12,952 bases of DNA from an uncultured Clostridia bacterium. GTDB lineage: Bacteria; Bacillota; Clostridia; Christensenellales; Aristaeellaceae. Numbering within the stretch: the first letter of the stretch is position 1; each line of letters starts with the position of its first letter. Of the stretch, positions 11,339-12,952 are shown in pieces. The stretch covers positions 1 to 12,952 of the forward strand of contig CAKTYE010000069.1 in NCBI GenBank assembly GCA_934631985.1, written 5' to 3'. The translations under genes were made by a program, and so were the position numbers. Under the pieces are notes generated by a model that had not been told where the DNA came from, ran no database searches, and saw only the letters and a list, made by a program, of their open reading frames with translations.

Positions 11339-12952
11339 TTAAATCTCCACAATGATCGGCAGGATCATGGGATTCCGCTTGATCTTTTCATAGATGTAGC
11401 GGTGCAGCTCATCCTTGATGCGATTCTTCAGTGCAGGCCATTCCTCGCCCTCCAGCTTGCCCGAGGACAGCAGAATGGAGCGCACGACCTCACGAGTGCT
11501 TTCAATGATGTCCTCGTTCTCGCGGACATAGATAAAGCCGCGGCTGATGATGTCGGGGCCGCTGACCAGCACACCCTGATCCCGATCAATTGCCATAACG
11601 ACAATGATCAGGCCATCCTGGGACAGATGCTTGCGGTCACGCAGCACCACATTGCCCACGTCGCCGATACCCAGGCCATCCACCAGCACGCCGCCGGTAG
11701 GGATCTGCTCGCCCAGCGACAGGCTGGTCGCATTCATCTCAATGACCTGTCCCATTTCAGGGATGACGATATTCTTGCGGCTCATGCCCATGCTTTCCGC
11801 CAACTCTGCATGCTGCCACAGCATACGATATTCACCGTGAACGGGAATGAAATACTGCGGCTTCACCAGCGCGTGCATCAGCTTCAATTCCTCCTGCCGC
11901 GCATGGCCCGAGGTGTGGACCTCAGCCATCGCCTCATACACCACCGTTGCGCCGCAGCGGTACAGCTGGTTAATGACGCGGCTGATGAACTTCTCGTTGC
12001 CGGGAATGGGCGTGGCGGAAATGATGACCATATCGCTCTGACGGATTTGCAGCTTGCGATGCTCGGAATAGGCCATACGGGTCAAGCCTGCCATCGGTTC
12101 GCCCTGGCTGCCCGTCGTCATCACCAGAATCTCATTGTCAGGATACTGGTCGATGTTGTCCACATCCACGATGCACTCCTCGGGCACATGCAGTTCACCG
12201 ATCTGCATCGCAACGCGGCTGACATTGACCATGCTCCGTCCAATGAAGCACACCCGCCGTCCATACCGCATGGCACAGTCAATGACCATCTGCATACGGT
12301 GGATGTTGCTGGCGAACATTGCCACAATCACGCGGCCCTTCGCCTCACGGAACTGATTATCAAAGGTCACGCCGATCTTCTTTTCGCTGATGGTGTGGCC
12401 CGGACGCTCCACGTTGGTGGATTCGCACAAAAGGGCGAGTACACCGCGTTCGCCCAGCTCAGCAAAGGATGCCAAGTCGGTCACATGACCGTCCACAGGC
12501 GTGTAGTCCACCTTAAAGTCGCCAGATACCACCACTGTGCCAGCCGGGCAGGTCAGTGCAATGGCGCATGCGCCTGCAATGGAGTGGCTCACATGAATAA
12601 ACTTTGCCGTGAAATACTTGCCCAGGCGTACCTCGTCCCGGGGAGATACCACCTGCATGGGGATACCGGAAACCCGATACTCCTTCAGCTTCAGGTCAAC
12701 CAGCGCCAGCGTCAGTTTCGTACCGTACAGCGGCGCGGGAACCTGCTTGAGGATATAGGGCGTTGCGCCGATGTGATCCTCATGACCGTGGGTGAACAGA
12801 TAGCCGCGCACATTCTTTTTCTTTGCTACCAAATAGGACACGTCCGGGATGACCAGGTCAATGCCCAGCATATCCTCCTTCGGGAAAATGGACCCGCAGT
12901 CCACCACTACAATATCGTCCTCATATTCAAAGACGGTCATGTTCTTGCCGAT
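11339..12952 (-). CDS. rnj: Ribonuclease J (N-terminus outside window)
   Basis: 537 residues are visible; the frame is open to the window edge, and IGKNMTVFEY at the edge matches the usual family sequence some 15-25 residues after the true start, so little is missing. RNase J is a zinc metallo-beta-lactamase/beta-CASP enzyme with 5'-3' exonuclease and endonuclease activity in mRNA decay and rRNA maturation. Visible metal and catalytic motifs, counting the first visible residue as 1, are THGHEDHIGA (about 54-63), HVSHSIAGA (about 120-128) and SGDFKVDYTP (143-152). Further along come CESTNVERPGHT, FIGRSM, TTGSQGEP, TSGHARQEELK (beta-CASP) and FIPVHGEYRM. The C-terminal domain ends with RNPMILPIIVEI, typical for the family. 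The usual HSIP is HSIA here. Whether this is the RNase J1 or J2 type cannot be told. It has its own terminator and is probably a separate unit from ylbF. Confidence 0.96.
   Translation of the reverse strand: MGKNMTVFEYEDDIVVVDCGSIFPKEDMLGIDLVIPDVSYLVAKKKNVRGYLFTHGHEDHIGATPYILKQVPAPLYGTKLTLALVDLKLKEYRVSGIPMQVVSPRDEVRLGKYFTAKFIHVSHSIAGACAIALTCPAGTVVVSGDFKVDYTPVDGHVTDLASFAELGERGVLALLCESTNVERPGHTISEKKIGVTFDNQFREAKGRVIVAMFASNIHRMQMVIDCAMRYGRRVCFIGRSMVNVSRVAMQIGELHVPEECIVDVDNIDQYPDNEILVMTTGSQGEPMAGLTRMAYSEHRKLQIRQSDMVIISATPIPGNEKFISRVINQLYRCGATVVYEAMAEVHTSGHARQEELKLMHALVKPQYFIPVHGEYRMLWQHAELAESMGMSRKNIVIPEMGQVIEMNATSLSLGEQIPTGGVLVDGLGIGDVGNVVLRDRKHLSQDGLIIVVMAIDRDQGVLVSGPDIISRGFIYVRENEDIIESTREVVRSILLSSGKLEGEEWPALKNRIKDELHRYIYEKIKRNPMILPIIVEI

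Noticed and set aside
1..12952. CRISPR array, insertion sequences, tRNA or rRNA genes
   Set aside because: No regularly spaced direct repeats, transposase motifs, terminal inverted repeats or tRNA-like cloverleaf sequences were seen on reading both strands.

Overview
The window reads as a chromosomal segment of a Gram-positive, moderately GC-rich member of the Firmicutes, most likely a Clostridia lineage. The basis is the gene families present (RNase J, a clostridial-type Rex, a YlbF-family protein, MltG with a U32 protein, VanW, DUF5058), strong AGGAGG-type ribosome binding sites usually 7-11 nt from the start, and sigma-A-like promoters. I cannot name the genus. Coding density is high. I see no mobile element, CRISPR array, rRNA or tRNA.

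Layout. (1) 1-97, minus: the first codons of a MATE-family efflux transporter, divergent from (2) 237-842, plus: a VanX/DdpX-type D-Ala-D-Ala dipeptidase. (3) 898-5063, minus: an apparent five-gene operon transcribed leftward from a clear promoter at 5122-5150. Its order is a DUF5058 membrane protein, a second polytopic membrane protein, a membrane-anchored M20 metallopeptidase, a VanZ-family membrane protein, and a left-handed beta-helix (hexapeptide-repeat) protein. A long hairpin at 849-899 separates it from the dipeptidase gene. (4) 5221-5706, plus: a TspO/MBR protein, divergent from the operon. (5) 5746-8156, minus: Rex and then a VanW-family wall protein, with a promoter at 8213-8241 and a terminator at 5717-5739. 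(6) 8279-11083, minus: a YlbF-family protein, the MltG lytic transglycosylase and a U32-family protein, with a promoter at 11124-11152. (7) 11339-12952, minus: RNase J, missing only its N-terminal residues, with its own terminator at 11288-11320.

How the genes work together. Much of the window concerns the cell envelope: MltG cuts nascent glycan strands, VanW is an anchored extracellular protein, the VanX-type enzyme hydrolyses D-Ala-D-Ala, and VanZ is a small membrane protein. No VanH/VanA ligase pair is present, so this is not a glycopeptide-resistance cluster. RNase J and YlbF suggest a link to RNA turnover, Rex reports NADH/NAD+ status, and the U32 protein suggests tRNA or rRNA hydroxylation.

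The least understood and most interesting part is the DUF5058 + membrane partner + M20 peptidase core of the leftward operon. The membrane pair is tightly coupled to a peptidase and may be a two-subunit transporter whose substrate the peptidase cleaves. That is inference. Several start sites were moved downstream of the longest reading frame because the only good ribosome binding site lies inside the longer frame.
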